Below are positions 51,446 through 61,186 of a stretch of DNA of 64,000 bases, in pieces. Each line of letters starts with the position of its first letter. Positions within the stretch are counted from its first letter, which is position 1. The notes under the pieces are model-generated. The model had not been told where the DNA came from, made no database searches, and saw only the letters and a list, made by a program, of their open reading frames with translations. The stretch is from Amycolatopsis deserti (lineage in GTDB: Bacteria; Actinomycetota; Actinomycetes; Mycobacteriales; Pseudonocardiaceae), in the NCBI RefSeq assembly GCF_014653945.1, contig NZ_BNAU01000005.1:248001-312000 (forward strand), read 5' to 3'. Position numbers and translations under genes: made by a program.

Positions 51446-52294
51446 TCAGCGGAGGTCCATCCCGAGGTCGAGCGCCGGCGAGGAGTGCGTCAGCGCCCCG
51501 ACCGCCAGGTAGTCCACACCGGTTTCGGCGTAGGCCCGCGCGTTCGCCAGCCGCAGCCCGCCGGAGGCCTCCAGCCGGGTCTTCGGCGACAGCTCGTCCT
51601 TGCGGCGCACGGCCTCCGCGCACTGCTCGGGCGTGAAGTTGTCCAGCAGCACCTCGTCGGCACCCGCCGCGAGGGCCTCGTCGAGCTGCTCCAGCGTGTC
51701 GACCTCGACCTCGCACGCCAGCTCCGGCGCGTGCTCCCGGGCCGCCGCCAGCGCGGCGGTGACCGACCCGGCGGCCACCACGTGGTTGTCCTTGATCAGC
51801 ACCGCGTCGCCGAGGCCCATCCGGTGGTTCACGCCACCGCCGCACCGCACCGCGTACTTCTCCAGCAGCCGCAGGCCGGGCAACGTCTTGCGGGAGTCCC
51901 GGATCGCGCACCCGGTACCGTCCACAGCGGACACCCACGCGGCCGTCGCGGTCGCGACACCGGACAGGTGGCACAGCAGGTTCAGCGCCGTCCGTTCGGC
52001 GGTGAGCAGCCCGCGCACCGGCCCGCGCACGACCAGCGCGGGCTTGCCCGCGACCAGCCGGCTGCCGTCCTCAAGCCGGTCGAGCACCTCGTAACCGCTG
52101 CCGAGCACGGCGTCGAACACCGCGAGCGCGACCGGCACCCCGGCGAGCGTGCCGTCCACGCGCGGGGTGATCTCCGCGGTCGCGGTCGCGCTCTCCGGCA
52201 CCGTCGCGGCCGTGGTCGCGTCCGGCCCGTACCGCAGGTCCTCCGCCAGCGCGGTCTCCACGACGCGGCGGGCGTCCTCCAGGTCCAGGGTCAT
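51446..52294 (-). CDS. nadC: nicotinate-nucleotide pyrophosphorylase (quinolinate phosphoribosyltransferase)
   Basis: 282 residues from ATG at 52294. Converts quinolinate and PRPP to nicotinate mononucleotide. Seen: TAERTALNLLCHLSGVATAT, AIRDSRKTLPGLRLLEKYAV, GGGVNHRMGLGDAVLIKDNH, CEVEVDTLEQLDEA and LEASGGL. Overlaps nadB by 4 nt (ATGA). Last gene of nadABC. Confidence 0.96.
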   Translation of the reverse strand: MTLDLEDARRVVETALAEDLRYGPDATTAATVPESATATAEITPRVDGTLAGVPVALAVFDAVLGSGYEVLDRLEDGSRLVAGKPALVVRGPVRGLLTAERTALNLLCHLSGVATATAAWVSAVDGTGCAIRDSRKTLPGLRLLEKYAVRCGGGVNHRMGLGDAVLIKDNHVVAAGSVTAALAAAREHAPELACEVEVDTLEQLDEALAAGADEVLLDNFTPEQCAEAVRRKDELSPKTRLEASGGLRLANARAYAETGVDYLAVGALTHSSPALDLGMDLR

Positions 52295-53937
52295 GCCACT
52301 TCCTCCGTGCGGACGGGGTCGGCCAGCACCGGCTGACCCGAGGGGTTCAACCTGATCAGCTGGCTGCGCTGCCACGTGACGTCGTCCCGCTCGGGGTGGT
52401 CGCCGCGGACGTGGCAGCCGCGCGACTCGGTGCGCCGCGCCGCCGCGGCCAGCAACGCCTGCGCCACCAGGGTGAGCGACGCGTTCTCGACGTCGGCGTG
52501 CGTCCGCAGTGGACCGTCCGAAGTCGACAAATCGAGGACGGAACCGGCCACGGCCAGCCCCTCGGCGTCCCGCCCGATCGCCGCGTACCGGCTCATCGCA
52601 CGCTGCAACGCGTCCCGCTCGGCGATCCGCACCCGCCCCCACGCGGGCGCCGACGCCTGCTTCGGGTCGCCCAGCAGGCCCGCGGCCAGGTCGGCGGCCA
52701 CCGCCTCGGCCGCCGCGGCGCCGGTGACCAGCCCCTCCAGCAGGCTGTTGGACGCCAGCCGGTTCGCGCCGTGCAGCCCGGTCCGCGCGACCTCGCCGGC
52801 CGCGTACAGCCCGGCGACACCGGTGCGGCCGTCGGTTCCGGCCACGATCCCGCCGCACGCGAAGTGCGCCGCCGGGGTCACCGGGATCGGGTCACGCACC
52901 GGGTCGACGCCGATCGCGCGGCACGCCGCGAAGACCGTCGGGAACCGCTTCGCGAACCCGGGCACGCCGGTGGCGTCGAGGAACACGTGGTCGTCGATCC
53001 CGCCCGGCGCCGCGAGGAGCCGTCGCGTGATCGCGCCGGACACCACGTCGCGCGGCGCCAGGTCGCCCAGCGGGTGCACACCGCGCATGACCGACGCGCC
53101 CGCGCCGTCAACGAGCACCGCGCCCTCGCCGCGCACGGCCTCGGTGACCAGCGGGCAGCGCCCGCGCGCGCCCGGCGTGTACAGCACGGTCGGGTGGAAC
53201 TGCACGAACTCCAGATCGGCCGCCGCCGCCCCGGCCCGCAGGCCGAGCGCGACCCCGTCGCCGGTGGCGATCTCCGGGTTCGACGTGGCCTGGTAGAGCT
53301 GGCCCATCCCGCCGGTGGCGAGCAGCACCGCGGGCGCCCGCAGCACACCCGGCCGGCCCTCCGGGTCGAGCACTGTCACCCCGGCGACGTCCCCGCGCGG
53401 CGTCCGCAACGCGTCGACCGCGATGTGCCGCTCCAGCACGGGCAGCCGGCGGCCGGTGGCTTCGGCGACGAGCGTGCGCTCGACCTCGGCCCCGGTCGCG
53501 TCGCCGCCGGCGTGGATGACGCGGAACGCGCTGTGCCCGCCCTCCCGGGCGCGGGCGAGCAGCCCGGACGCGCCCGGGTCGAACCGCGCGCCCACCGACC
53601 GCAGCCAGGACACCGCGCGCGGGCCGTCGGCGAGGATCGCCGCGACCGCGTCGGCGTCGCAGAGCCCGGCGCCGGCGATCAGCGTGTCCTCGGTGTGCCG
53701 CGCGACGGAGTCACCCTCGTCGTGCTGGTCCTCCAGCACCACGGCGACGCCGCCCTGGGCCCAGCGCGTGTTGCCGTCCTCGACCGCCGCCTTGGTCACC
53801 ACCAGCACCCGCAGGCCGAGCTCCTGCGCGCGGATCGCCGCGGTCAGCCCGGCCACGCCGGTGCCGAGCACGACCAGATCGGCCCGCGCCTCCCAGCACG
53901 TGGTTTTCGTCTGATCGTCGATAACCGGGCCGGTCAT
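52291..53937 (-). CDS. nadB: L-aspartate oxidase
   Basis: 548 residues from ATG at 53937. FAD enzyme making iminoaspartate. FAD-binding [46 protein letters not shown]-type [15 protein letters not shown] with an active-site His, and [20 protein letters not shown] then [20 protein letters not shown] near the end of the catalytic domain; C-terminal helical domain with [23 protein letters not shown] overlap with nadA. Confidence 0.96.
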   Translation of the reverse strand: MTGPVIDDQTKTTCWEARADLVVLGTGVAGLTAAIRAQELGLRVLVVTKAAVEDGNTRWAQGGVAVVLEDQHDEGDSVARHTEDTLIAGAGLCDADAVAAILADGPRAVSWLRSVGARFDPGASGLLARAREGGHSAFRVIHAGGDATGAEVERTLVAEATGRRLPVLERHIAVDALRTPRGDVAGVTVLDPEGRPGVLRAPAVLLATGGMGQLYQATSNPEIATGDGVALGLRAGAAAADLEFVQFHPTVLYTPGARGRCPLVTEAVRGEGAVLVDGAGASVMRGVHPLGDLAPRDVVSGAITRRLLAAPGGIDDHVFLDATGVPGFAKRFPTVFAACRAIGVDPVRDPIPVTPAAHFACGGIVAGTDGRTGVAGLYAAGEVARTGLHGANRLASNSLLEGLVTGAAAAEAVAADLAAGLLGDPKQASAPAWGRVRIAERDALQRAMSRYAAIGRDAEGLAVAGSVLDLSTSDGPLRTHADVENASLTLVAQALLAAAARRTESRGCHVRGDHPERDDVTWQRSQLIRLNPSGQPVLADPVRTEEVA

Positions 53938-54941
53938 TCGCCGCCGCCGGGCTGCCCGATCTCGATCATCCGCTGCACCGAGGCGCGCGCCCGGGCGGCG
54001 GTCTCGGGGTCGACGTGCACCTCGTCGGCGCCCTCGCGCAACGCGCGCAGCAGGGCGGCCGGGGTGATCATCTTCATGTACGCGCACGACGCGCGGTCGT
54101 TCACCGCGCGGAAGTCGATGCCCGGCGCGGCCTTGCGCAGCTGGTGCAGCATGCCGATCTCGGTGGCCACCAGCACCGACTTCGCCTTCGTGGCACGGGC
54201 TTCGTGCACCATGTCCCCAGTGGACAGGATCTTCACCTTGTCCGCGGGCACCGCGCCCTCGCCGGCCAGGTACAGCGCCGAGGTGGCGCAGCCGCACTCG
54301 GGGTGGATGAACAGGTCCGCGTCCGGGTTCGCGGCGGCGCGCTCGGCCAGCTCGGGACCGTTGATCCCGGCGTGCACGTGGCACTCGCCCGCCCAGATGT
54401 GCATGTTCTCGCGTCCGGTCTTGCGCTTGACGTGCGCGCCAAGGAACTGGTCCGGGCAGAACAGGACCTCGCGGTCGGCCGGGATCGAGGCCACCACGTC
54501 GACCGCGTTGGACGACGTGCAACAGATGTCCGTCTCCGCCTTGACCTCCGCGGTGGTGTTCACATAGGACACCACGACCGCGCCGGGGTGCTGCGCCTTC
54601 CACTCGCGCAGCTGGGCGCCGGTGATGGAGTCGGCGAGCGAGCAGCCGGCGCGCGCGTCCGGGATCAGCACCGTCTTCTCCGGCGAGAGGATCTTCGCGG
54701 TCTCGGCCATGAAGTGCACGCCGCAGAACACGATGGTCGACGCGTCGCTCGCGGCGGCGATCCGGGACAGCGCGAGGGAGTCCCCGGTGTGGTCGGCGAT
54801 GTCCTGGATCGCCGGAGCCTGGTAGTTGTGCGCCAGCAGCACGGCATCCCGCTCCCGCGCCAGCTTGCGCACCTCTTCCGCCCACGCCTCGTCCGGCTCC
54901 ACGCCACCGTACGGGGTCAGGTCCACAGTCGCTGCAGTCAT
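53934..54941 (-). CDS. nadA: quinolinate synthase
   Basis: 335 residues. Condenses iminoaspartate with dihydroxyacetone phosphate on a [4Fe-4S] cluster. Cluster Cys can be seen at [15 protein letters not shown] (first), [14 protein letters not shown] (second) and [11 protein letters not shown] (third). Also [20 protein letters not shown] and [20 protein letters not shown]. First gene of nadABC, with AGGAGGG upstream and a NrtR palindrome 23 nt before its start. Confidence 0.97.
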   Translation of the reverse strand: MTAATVDLTPYGGVEPDEAWAEEVRKLARERDAVLLAHNYQAPAIQDIADHTGDSLALSRIAAASDASTIVFCGVHFMAETAKILSPEKTVLIPDARAGCSLADSITGAQLREWKAQHPGAVVVSYVNTTAEVKAETDICCTSSNAVDVVASIPADREVLFCPDQFLGAHVKRKTGRENMHIWAGECHVHAGINGPELAERAAANPDADLFIHPECGCATSALYLAGEGAVPADKVKILSTGDMVHEARATKAKSVLVATEIGMLHQLRKAAPGIDFRAVNDRASCAYMKMITPAALLRALREGADEVHVDPETAARARASVQRMIEIGQPGGGE

Positions 54942-54963
54942 CGGCCCTCCTGGACCAGTCGCT

Positions 54964-54988
54964 GGTTTTCGCCTTACAATCGAAAACC
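54964..54988. promoter_or_regulatory. NrtR operator
   Basis: Perfect inverted repeat GGTTTTCG (54964-54971), CCTTACAAT, CGAAAACC (54981-54988) in the 47-nt gap between divergent nadA and nrtR. The right arm ends at the base before the nrtR GTG, so bound repressor would block both promoters. Confidence 0.85.
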
Positions 54989-55690
54989 GTGCGAAGTCAT
55001 ATTAACAGCAGCGCCCCCCTGGCACACGAGGTTTTGGCGGCGGTATTGCAGGTGCGTTACGCCACACTGCAGGTGTTGCTCTGGCGCCGGGCGCTGGATC
55101 CGCACGTGGGGCGCTGGTCACTGCCCGGCGGGCGGCTGCGGCCGGACGAGGACGTGGAGACCTCGATCCGCCGCCAGCTCGCGGAGAAGGTGGACATCCG
55201 GCAGCTGAGCCACGTCGAGCAGCTCGCCGTGTTCAGCGCCCCGGACCGGGTGCCCGGCCCGCGCGTGGTCGCCACGGCGTTCCTCGGCCTGGTCCCCTCC
55301 GACGTCGACCCCGAGGTCCCGGAGGACACCCGCTGGCACCCGGTGGACGACCTGCCGCGCACCGCCTTCGACCACCGCGACATCGTGCTGCGCGCCCGCG
55401 ACCGGCTGCGCTCCAAGCTGTCCTACACCAACGTCGGCTTCGCGCTCGCCCCGCGCGAGTTCACCATCTCGGCCCTGCGCGAGCTGTATTCGGCGGCGCT
55501 GGGTTACAAGGTCGACGCCACCAACCTGCAGCGGGTGCTGTCCCGGCGCGGCCTGCTCTCCCCCACCGGGCACACCGCGCCGCCGGGCCGCAGCGGGGGG
55601 CGGCCGGCCGCGTTGTTCTCCTTCCCGGGGAAGGGCATCCAGGTGACGGACCCCTTCGCGGTGTTCCGTCCGCCGCCCAAACGACGTTGA
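54989..55690 (+). CDS. nrtR: NrtR-type Nudix-related repressor of NAD synthesis
   Basis: 233 residues, GTG start directly after the operator. N-terminal Nudix-like domain ([40 protein letters not shown]) and C-terminal winged helix ([33 protein letters not shown]). In the Nudix box the usual REUxEExGU reads RQLAEKVDI, so the catalytic Glu positions are Gln and Lys and hydrolysis is unlikely, as in other NrtR. Expected to bind ADP-ribose or a related NAD product and to repress nadABC. Confidence 0.92.
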   Translation: MRSHINSSAPLAHEVLAAVLQVRYATLQVLLWRRALDPHVGRWSLPGGRLRPDEDVETSIRRQLAEKVDIRQLSHVEQLAVFSAPDRVPGPRVVATAFLGLVPSDVDPEVPEDTRWHPVDDLPRTAFDHRDIVLRARDRLRSKLSYTNVGFALAPREFTISALRELYSAALGYKVDATNLQRVLSRRGLLSPTGHTAPPGRSGGRPAALFSFPGKGIQVTDPFAVFRPPPKRR

Positions 55691-55723
55691 GCGAGAACCA
55701 CCGGATCGACGTACCGTGTAGCC

Positions 55724-56437
55724 GTGGATGCGGAGCGGCAGGACAGTGCGACACGGACCATCCCCCTGTTCCCGCTGCAAACCGTCCTCCTGCCGGGCGC
55801 GACCCTACCCCTGCACCTGTTCGAGCCGCGGTACCGGCAGCTCGCGGTCGACCTGCTCACCGGCACGGTGCCGGACCGCCGGTTCGGGATCGTCGCCATC
55901 CGGACCTCCGCCGTGCGTGAGGTGGAGGACCTCGACCACGTCCACCCGATCGGCTGCGCGGCGCTGCTCGGGGACAGCGAACGGCTGCCCGACGGCCGGT
56001 TCGACATCATCACGCGCGGCGAGCGCCGCTTCCGCGTCCTGGACATCGACACCAGCCGCGCGCCCTACCTGGTCGGGACCATCGAATGGGTCGACGACGC
56101 GCCGGTGCCGCCGACGGCCGGGCGAGCGGTGGAGGGCCTGCGGGACGCGGCGCTGTCCGCGCACGCCGTCTACTGCGACGCGGCCTGGCACCGCGACTCG
56201 TGGGCGACGCCGGAACCGGAGGTCGGGCCGGGCCCGCTGTCCTACCTGCTCGCCGCCGACTGCCTGCTGCCGCTGGCCGACCGGCAGCAGCTGCTCGAGG
56301 AGACCCAGCCGCTGCGCCGGCTGCGGATGGTCAGCCGCATGCTGCGCCGCGAGGCCGGATTCCTGACGAAGCTGCGCGCGGTGCCGGCGCCCCCGCCCGA
56401 ACTGATCCAGCTGGGCCTGCCCGCCAGCCTGAACTGA
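55724..56437 (+). CDS. LON peptidase substrate-binding domain protein
   Basis: 237 residues, GTG start. Lon N-terminal (LON_substr_bdg) fold alone, without ATPase or protease: TIPLFPLQTVLLPGATLPLH, LFEPRYRQLAVDLL, FGIVAIRTSAVREVEDLDHV, HPIGCAALLGDSERLPDGRF then FDIITRGERRFRVLD. Stand-alone versions are common in actinobacteria; their role is not established. Follows nrtR by 33 nt, perhaps in one transcript. Confidence 0.88.
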   Translation: MDAERQDSATRTIPLFPLQTVLLPGATLPLHLFEPRYRQLAVDLLTGTVPDRRFGIVAIRTSAVREVEDLDHVHPIGCAALLGDSERLPDGRFDIITRGERRFRVLDIDTSRAPYLVGTIEWVDDAPVPPTAGRAVEGLRDAALSAHAVYCDAAWHRDSWATPEPEVGPGPLSYLLAADCLLPLADRQQLLEETQPLRRLRMVSRMLRREAGFLTKLRAVPAPPPELIQLGLPASLN

Positions 56438-56680
56438 GACGCTGGCCACAACGTTTTCGCAGGTGGCCGGGAACATGGATCTTCCTGGTACCGTTGGACC
56501 TTCGGCGCTGGCAACAGCCCTTGCCACCAGCCCGCCGGATCAAGGTGATTGATCCGAGCCCGGCGTGGCAACCCCAGATACCGCGGCAAGAACCAGATGG
56601 GCCCTTTCGCGTGCTCATCGCCCTTGCTGGTGCCTGGAGCGCCCAGCTGAAACGAAACGCAGGAAAGGAGGCGGCACGCC

Positions 56681-56941
56681 ATGAGCCGCGACGTGATCGA
56701 CTGGCGTACGAGTGCCGCCTGCCGGGACGAGGACCCTGAGCTGTTCTTCCCCGTGTCCGAAATGGGCCCGGGCGCCCGGCAGGTCGCACGGGCCAAGGCG
56801 GTGTGCGCGAGCTGTCCGGTGCGCGCCGAATGCTTGGCCTACGCACTGGACTCCGGTCTCGACAACGGCATCTTCGGCGGCACGACCGAGGGCGAGCGGC
56901 GGAGCCTGATCCGCTCGCGCCGTCGCGCCGAGGCGGCCTGA
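56681..56941 (+). CDS. WhiB-family iron-sulfur transcription factor (WhiB1/WblE-like)
   Basis: 86 residues with AGGAAAGGAGG upstream. Four cluster Cys: Cys14 (SAACRDEDPELFFP), and VCASCPVRAEC for the next three. The turn NGIFGGTTEGERR is followed by the basic DNA-binding tail RSRRRAEAA. DWRTSAACRDEDPELFFPV and GPGARQVARAKAV resemble mycobacterial WhiB1, a nitric-oxide-sensitive [4Fe-4S] regulator. The 243-nt upstream gap shows no other gene and probably holds its promoter. Confidence 0.92.
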   Translation: MSRDVIDWRTSAACRDEDPELFFPVSEMGPGARQVARAKAVCASCPVRAECLAYALDSGLDNGIFGGTTEGERRSLIRSRRRAEAA

Positions 56942-56950
56942 GACACGCAG

Positions 56951-56985
56951 ACGGCCGGGTTTCCCGTACTGGGGAACCCGGCCGT
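56951..56985. terminator. bidirectional hairpin terminator after whiB
   Basis: ACGGCCGGGTTTCCC (56951-56965) pairs with GGGGAACCCGGCCGT (56972-56985 for the core), a stem of about 14 bp, between the convergent ends of whiB and the DUF2567 gene, followed by TTCGCGTTTTC on the + strand. Confidence 0.85.
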
Positions 56986-56995
56986 TCGCGTTTTC

Positions 56996-57592
56996 TCAGC
57001 CCAGCCTGCGGCCCAGGTCGTCGCGGCCGTTCCAGCCCGCGAGCAGGCCGTAGGCCAGCGCGGTGCCCAGTGGCTGGGCCACCAGGACCCACATCGACTC
57101 CACACGCGGAGCGCGCTCGATCACCTCGCCGACGTTCGGCGTGGTGGTGACCGCGTAGGCGCTGTTGGCGAAGGCCACACCCATCTGGACGCCGAGCCAG
57201 GCGGCGAGCAGGCCGCCGAGCACCGCGGCGATCATGATCACCGGCCCGCGCCGCTCCCGCAGCATCCACACGGCGACCCCGGTGACCACGCCGGCGCCCA
57301 GGCCGAGCAGCGTGTAGATCGCGAGGTCGTCGAAGCGGTGCCAGCTCTCCAGTTGCAGCGGGATCAGCTGGCCGCCGTCGAACACGCGCACCCGCTCGGG
57401 TGGCGCGAGCAGCGACCAGACCCACCCCAGCGGGATGCCGAGCACGCCGATCAGCGACAGCAGGCTGACCGCGGGCAGCAGGTCGGCCTTCACGACCACC
57501 CGCGGCCGCGGCGGCCGTCGGGTGAACAGCACAGCGGACAGCTCCGGGCCGGGGGCTCCCGGCCTGGCCTGCACCGGCGACGAGTCGGCCAC
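56996..57592 (-). CDS. DUF2567 membrane protein (Rv1591-like)
   Basis: 198 residues, GTG start. Four membrane segments (about 37-60, 92-112, 118-140, 168-188) with a conserved outside loop PPERVRVFDGGQLIPLQLES. The family is actinobacterial; Rv1591 lies between bioB and nadA in M. tuberculosis, which matches the place here between nad and bio genes. Function unknown. Confidence 0.8.
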   Translation of the reverse strand: MADSSPVQARPGAPGPELSAVLFTRRPPRPRVVVKADLLPAVSLLSLIGVLGIPLGWVWSLLAPPERVRVFDGGQLIPLQLESWHRFDDLAIYTLLGLGAGVVTGVAVWMLRERRGPVIMIAAVLGGLLAAWLGVQMGVAFANSAYAVTTTPNVGEVIERAPRVESMWVLVAQPLGTALAYGLLAGWNGRDDLGRRLG

Positions 57593-57696
57593 CGCACCCC
57601 TTCCGTTCCCGCGTGATCCGCCGGGACGAGATTAGCCGGTCTGCCCGCTCGTGTACGCACCGTGTCGGGCGCGTCGCCGGATCGCGGCGCGACGTC

Positions 57697-58413
57697 TCAA
57701 GTGGACAGGCCCTTCTCGAACCGCTCGGCGTCGAAATCGCCGCCGAACCAGGGCGACAGCCCGGCCCGGGCGGCCTCCAGGAAGGCGTCGCGGTCCAGTC
57801 CACCCGCGCCCTCGGGGAGGGCGCCCAGCAGCGGCGCCCCGGCGGCCACCGGCAGGTCCGAGACGTTGCACAGGGCGGCCAGATCCGGCTCCGCGGGCCA
57901 GGCCCCGACGACGACGCCGAGCACGTTGAGCCCCCGCGCGGTCGCGACCTCCGCGGTCAGGGCCGTCGCGTTCAGCGTGCCGAGCCCGGCCTCGGCGACC
58001 ACCAGCAGCGGGGCGGACAACGACCAGGCGACATCGGCCAGGGTGGCGCCCTCGGCGTCGAAGCGGACCAGCAGTCCCCCGGCGCCCTCGACCAGCACCA
58101 GGTCGTGCGTCTCGGCCAGCTCGCCCGCCGCCCGCGCGGCCTCCGCGGGCCCGACCGGCGCGATCCCGCTCCGCCGCGCCGCCACCTCGGGGGCGAGCGG
58201 GTCGGGATACCGGCGCAGTTCGCGGGTCGTGACGTCCCCGGCGAGGCGGGTCACCTCGTCGACGTCGCCCGGCTCCCCCGGGCCGACCCCGGTCTGCGCG
58301 GGTTTCAGCACGGCCACCCGGCGGCCCTCGGCACGCGCGAGCGCGGCGAGGGCCGCGGTCACCGCGGTCTTGCCGACGCCGGTTCCGGTCCCGGTCACCA
58401 CCAGCACGCTCAC
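57697..58413 (-). CDS. bioD: dethiobiotin synthetase
   Basis: 238 residues from GTG at 58413. Adds CO2 to 7,8-diaminopelargonate with ATP. P-loop VTGTGTGVGKTAVTAALAAL, then VAVLKPAQTGVGPGEPGDVD, LVLVEGAGGLLVRF and VVGAWPAEPDL. No bioA, bioF or bioB is in the window, so it is either alone or separated from them. Confidence 0.94.
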   Translation of the reverse strand: MSVLVVTGTGTGVGKTAVTAALAALARAEGRRVAVLKPAQTGVGPGEPGDVDEVTRLAGDVTTRELRRYPDPLAPEVAARRSGIAPVGPAEAARAAGELAETHDLVLVEGAGGLLVRFDAEGATLADVAWSLSAPLLVVAEAGLGTLNATALTAEVATARGLNVLGVVVGAWPAEPDLAALCNVSDLPVAAGAPLLGALPEGAGGLDRDAFLEAARAGLSPWFGGDFDAERFEKGLST

Positions 58414-58463
58414 GGGATCCGAGATTAATACCGGCGCCGGCCGACCGGCTGTCCGGTGGGTGG

Positions 58464-60767
58464 CTACCCGGTGACCATCCGGTTGCGCTCCTCGCTTCCG
58501 GTCACCACGCTGTCGGCCGAGACGAACGCACCGGCCGTCGCGTCGTACAGGTGCACCTTCGCCGCGCCGACCTCGAAGTACATGCCCACCAGGTCGACCT
58601 CGCCGCGGGCTTCCGCGGCCGCGATCACCGGGTACTCCCGCAGCCGGTCCAGCTGCTGCAGGACGTTGTGCAGCGCCAGCTGGTCGGCCTCGGACGCGGG
58701 CAGGGAGTCGCCGACGCGGATCGGCGCGTGCGTCTTGGCCCGCTCCACGCTCGGCTCGGCGTGCTTGAGCCAGGACGTCAACGCGGGCGCGCCGTCCGGC
58801 GCCCCGCCCAGCAGGGCCTTCATCGCCCCGCACGACGAGTGCCCGCACACCACGATCTCGCGCACCTTGAGCACCCCGACCGCGTACTCGACGGCGGCGC
58901 CGATGGACGCGTCCGCCCCCTGCGCGCACGTGGCGTGGTCGGGCACCAGGTTGCCGATGTTGCGCACGGTGAACAGGTCGCCCGGCCCGCTGCTGGTGAT
59001 CAGGTTCGGCACGATCCGCGCGTCGCCGCAGGTGATGAACAGCGTTTCCGGGTTCTGGCTGTCGGCCAGCTTGCCCAGGATCGGGCGGACCAGCTGCGAC
59101 GTGCGCCGCTCGAACTCGAGCATCCCGCGCCGCATCGAGCTCTCCCGGGGCTGCCGCTGCCGCGGCACCTCGACCGGCTCCTCCTGTTGCGCGCGCTGCC
59201 ACTCCGACCAGGGCGCGAACCAGCGCGGCGCGATCCGCTGGGCCTTGGCCTTGTGCACGGTCGGCTCACCGGCCTTGCCGCGTTCGAACCAGGGGTGCCC
59301 GATCTCGTCGACGATCACCTGACCACCGGCCTCCTCGTGGGAGCGCTGCCAGTCCGACAGCGTGTCGAACGCGGCGTGGTCGAGGTAGTCCACGACGAGT
59401 TCGAGGGTCACCGTCGCGCCGCGCGGGATGGCGCCCAGCACGGAGGTCAGGCGGGGAATCGAGAGCGCGGACAACGCCCCCTCGACGACGACGCGCCACC
59501 GGTCGCCGTCGCGTTCGGCGTGGATGCCGGACCACAGCAGGCGGCGGAGCATGATCAGCGCCGCCACGGCGATACCGATCAGCACACCGGCGAGCAGGTC
59601 GATGGTCACGACGCCGACCAGGGTGATCAGGTAGACCGGCAGGTCGCCGTGCCGCCGGAGCTCCCGGATCTGGGCCGGGTTGACGAGTTTGGCGCCGACG
59701 TGGACCAGCAGCGCGGCGAGCGCGGCCAGCGGGATGTTGCGCAGCACGCCGGCGAGCACGGCGACGAACAGCAGGATCCACAGGCCGTGCAGGATCGCGG
59801 ACATCCGCGTGCGGGCACCGCTCTGCACGTTGGTCGAGCTGCGCACGATCACGCCGGCCACCGGCAGGCCGCCGAACGTGCCGGACACCATGTTGGCCGC
59901 GCCCTGGCCGACCAGCTCACGATTGAGGTTCGCCCGCGGGCCGGTGTGCATCTTGTCCACCGCCACCGCGGAGAGCAGGGTCGCGACGCTCGTGACCAGC
60001 GCGATGGTCACGACGGCGACGCCGAAGTCGAACCACCCGCCGTCGGGGAACTCCGGCACGAAACCGAGGTCGAGCACGTTGTCCGGAACGTCCACACGGG
60101 ACAGGTCCAGGCCGGCGACCAGTGACAGCACGGTGGCGATCAGGATCGCGGCCAGCGGGCCGGGGACCTTGCGGACCGCCGCGGGCAGCTTGCCCCACCC
60201 GAGCACGATGCCGAGGGTGACCAGCCCGATCGCAGTGGCGGCTCCGTGCGGGTCGAGGACCAGCGCCGGCAGCCGCAGGAGGTTGTCCACCGGCGAGCTC
60301 TGCGCGCTGCCGCCGAAGACGATCGGGAGCTGCGACAGCACGATGGTGACGCCGATGCCGGCGAGCATGCCGTGCACGATCGCCGGGGACAGGGCCAGCG
60401 CGGCACGCGCGATCCGGCTCAGCCCGAGCAGGATCTGCAGTGCGCCGGCCAGCACGGTGATGGCGCAGGTGGCGGCCCAGCCGAACTCGTTGATGGTCTC
60501 CGCCACGATCACGGTGAGCCCGGCCGCGGGACCGCTGACCTGCAGCGGCGCCCCGCCGAGCGCGCCGGCCACGACGCCGCCGACGATCGCGGCGATCAGG
60601 CCGGCGACGATCGGCGCACCGGAGGCCAGCGCGATGCCCAGTGACAGCGGGATCGCGACGAGGAAGACGACCAGCGAGGCAGGTACGTCGTGGCGGAGGT
60701 TGTCCAGCGCGGACCGCCACGAGCGGGGCGGAGCGTGCTCACGCTCCCGGGCAGAGTTGTCAATCAT
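58464..60767 (-). CDS. SulP anion transporter fused to beta-carbonic anhydrase
   Basis: 767 residues, ATG preceded by CGGAGG. Residues about 20-420 are the SulP membrane domain (DVPASLVVFLVAIPLSLGIA, SGPAAGLTVIVAETI, GTFGGLPVAGVIVRSSTNVQ), about 425-510 a STAS-like domain, and about 545-750 a beta-carbonic anhydrase with zinc ligands in FITCGDARIVPN (CxDxR) and VCGHSSCGAMKAL (HxxC). Likely takes up bicarbonate and equilibrates it with CO2 at the membrane. Such fusions are known in bacteria. Confidence 0.93.
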   Translation of the reverse strand: MIDNSAREREHAPPRSWRSALDNLRHDVPASLVVFLVAIPLSLGIALASGAPIVAGLIAAIVGGVVAGALGGAPLQVSGPAAGLTVIVAETINEFGWAATCAITVLAGALQILLGLSRIARAALALSPAIVHGMLAGIGVTIVLSQLPIVFGGSAQSSPVDNLLRLPALVLDPHGAATAIGLVTLGIVLGWGKLPAAVRKVPGPLAAILIATVLSLVAGLDLSRVDVPDNVLDLGFVPEFPDGGWFDFGVAVVTIALVTSVATLLSAVAVDKMHTGPRANLNRELVGQGAANMVSGTFGGLPVAGVIVRSSTNVQSGARTRMSAILHGLWILLFVAVLAGVLRNIPLAALAALLVHVGAKLVNPAQIRELRRHGDLPVYLITLVGVVTIDLLAGVLIGIAVAALIMLRRLLWSGIHAERDGDRWRVVVEGALSALSIPRLTSVLGAIPRGATVTLELVVDYLDHAAFDTLSDWQRSHEEAGGQVIVDEIGHPWFERGKAGEPTVHKAKAQRIAPRWFAPWSEWQRAQQEEPVEVPRQRQPRESSMRRGMLEFERRTSQLVRPILGKLADSQNPETLFITCGDARIVPNLITSSGPGDLFTVRNIGNLVPDHATCAQGADASIGAAVEYAVGVLKVREIVVCGHSSCGAMKALLGGAPDGAPALTSWLKHAEPSVERAKTHAPIRVGDSLPASEADQLALHNVLQQLDRLREYPVIAAAEARGEVDLVGMYFEVGAAKVHLYDATAGAFVSADSVVTGSEERNRMVTG

Positions 60768-61186
60768 TCACGCCTCCGGTGCGGAAGGATCCGAACTTGG
60801 GGATGTACCGAGACAGACCGGCCGCAGTGACGGTCCGTAGCACCAGAGATACCGAAAACCGTCCGAGATGTCCGGTATGCAAAGAAGTTCTCACGTTTTG
60901 TTCACAAAGGGTCATGACTGATGAGTGACGGCGTAGTGGCGACCGGCCATCAGTGTGCGTGACCCAGGTCACCGGAGGGACCGATCGTCGCCATGAAAGT
61001 GACGAGCGGTGATCATCAGGAGCCACAGTGGTGCCGCTCACGCTGAATTGGGTGAATTATTCACGGCGGCAGGTATCCGGCCCTCGACGCCGGGCGCGTG
61101 TTCGCCGCCGGCGTGAGGTGACCGGCGGTGAACGCCACCCCCGTCCGGGGTCGCCTGGCCGGGGCCCGGCCCGGACGCCGAGGCGC
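60768..61186. other. 419-nt non-coding gap
   Basis: Between the start of the SulP gene and the end of the MerR gene, both on the minus strand. Short open frames exist on both strands but none has codon bias or similarity to a family. The part from 60800 to 61060 is less GC-rich than the surroundings and probably contains the SulP promoter. The GGGGCCCGGCCCGG-like sequence near 61159-61172 may act as the MerR gene terminator. Confidence 0.5.

Noticed and set aside
60768-61186. Minus-strand frame of about 90 residues over the SulP upstream gap.
   Set aside because: No codon bias, no hydrophobic pattern and no known family; overlaps the expected promoter.
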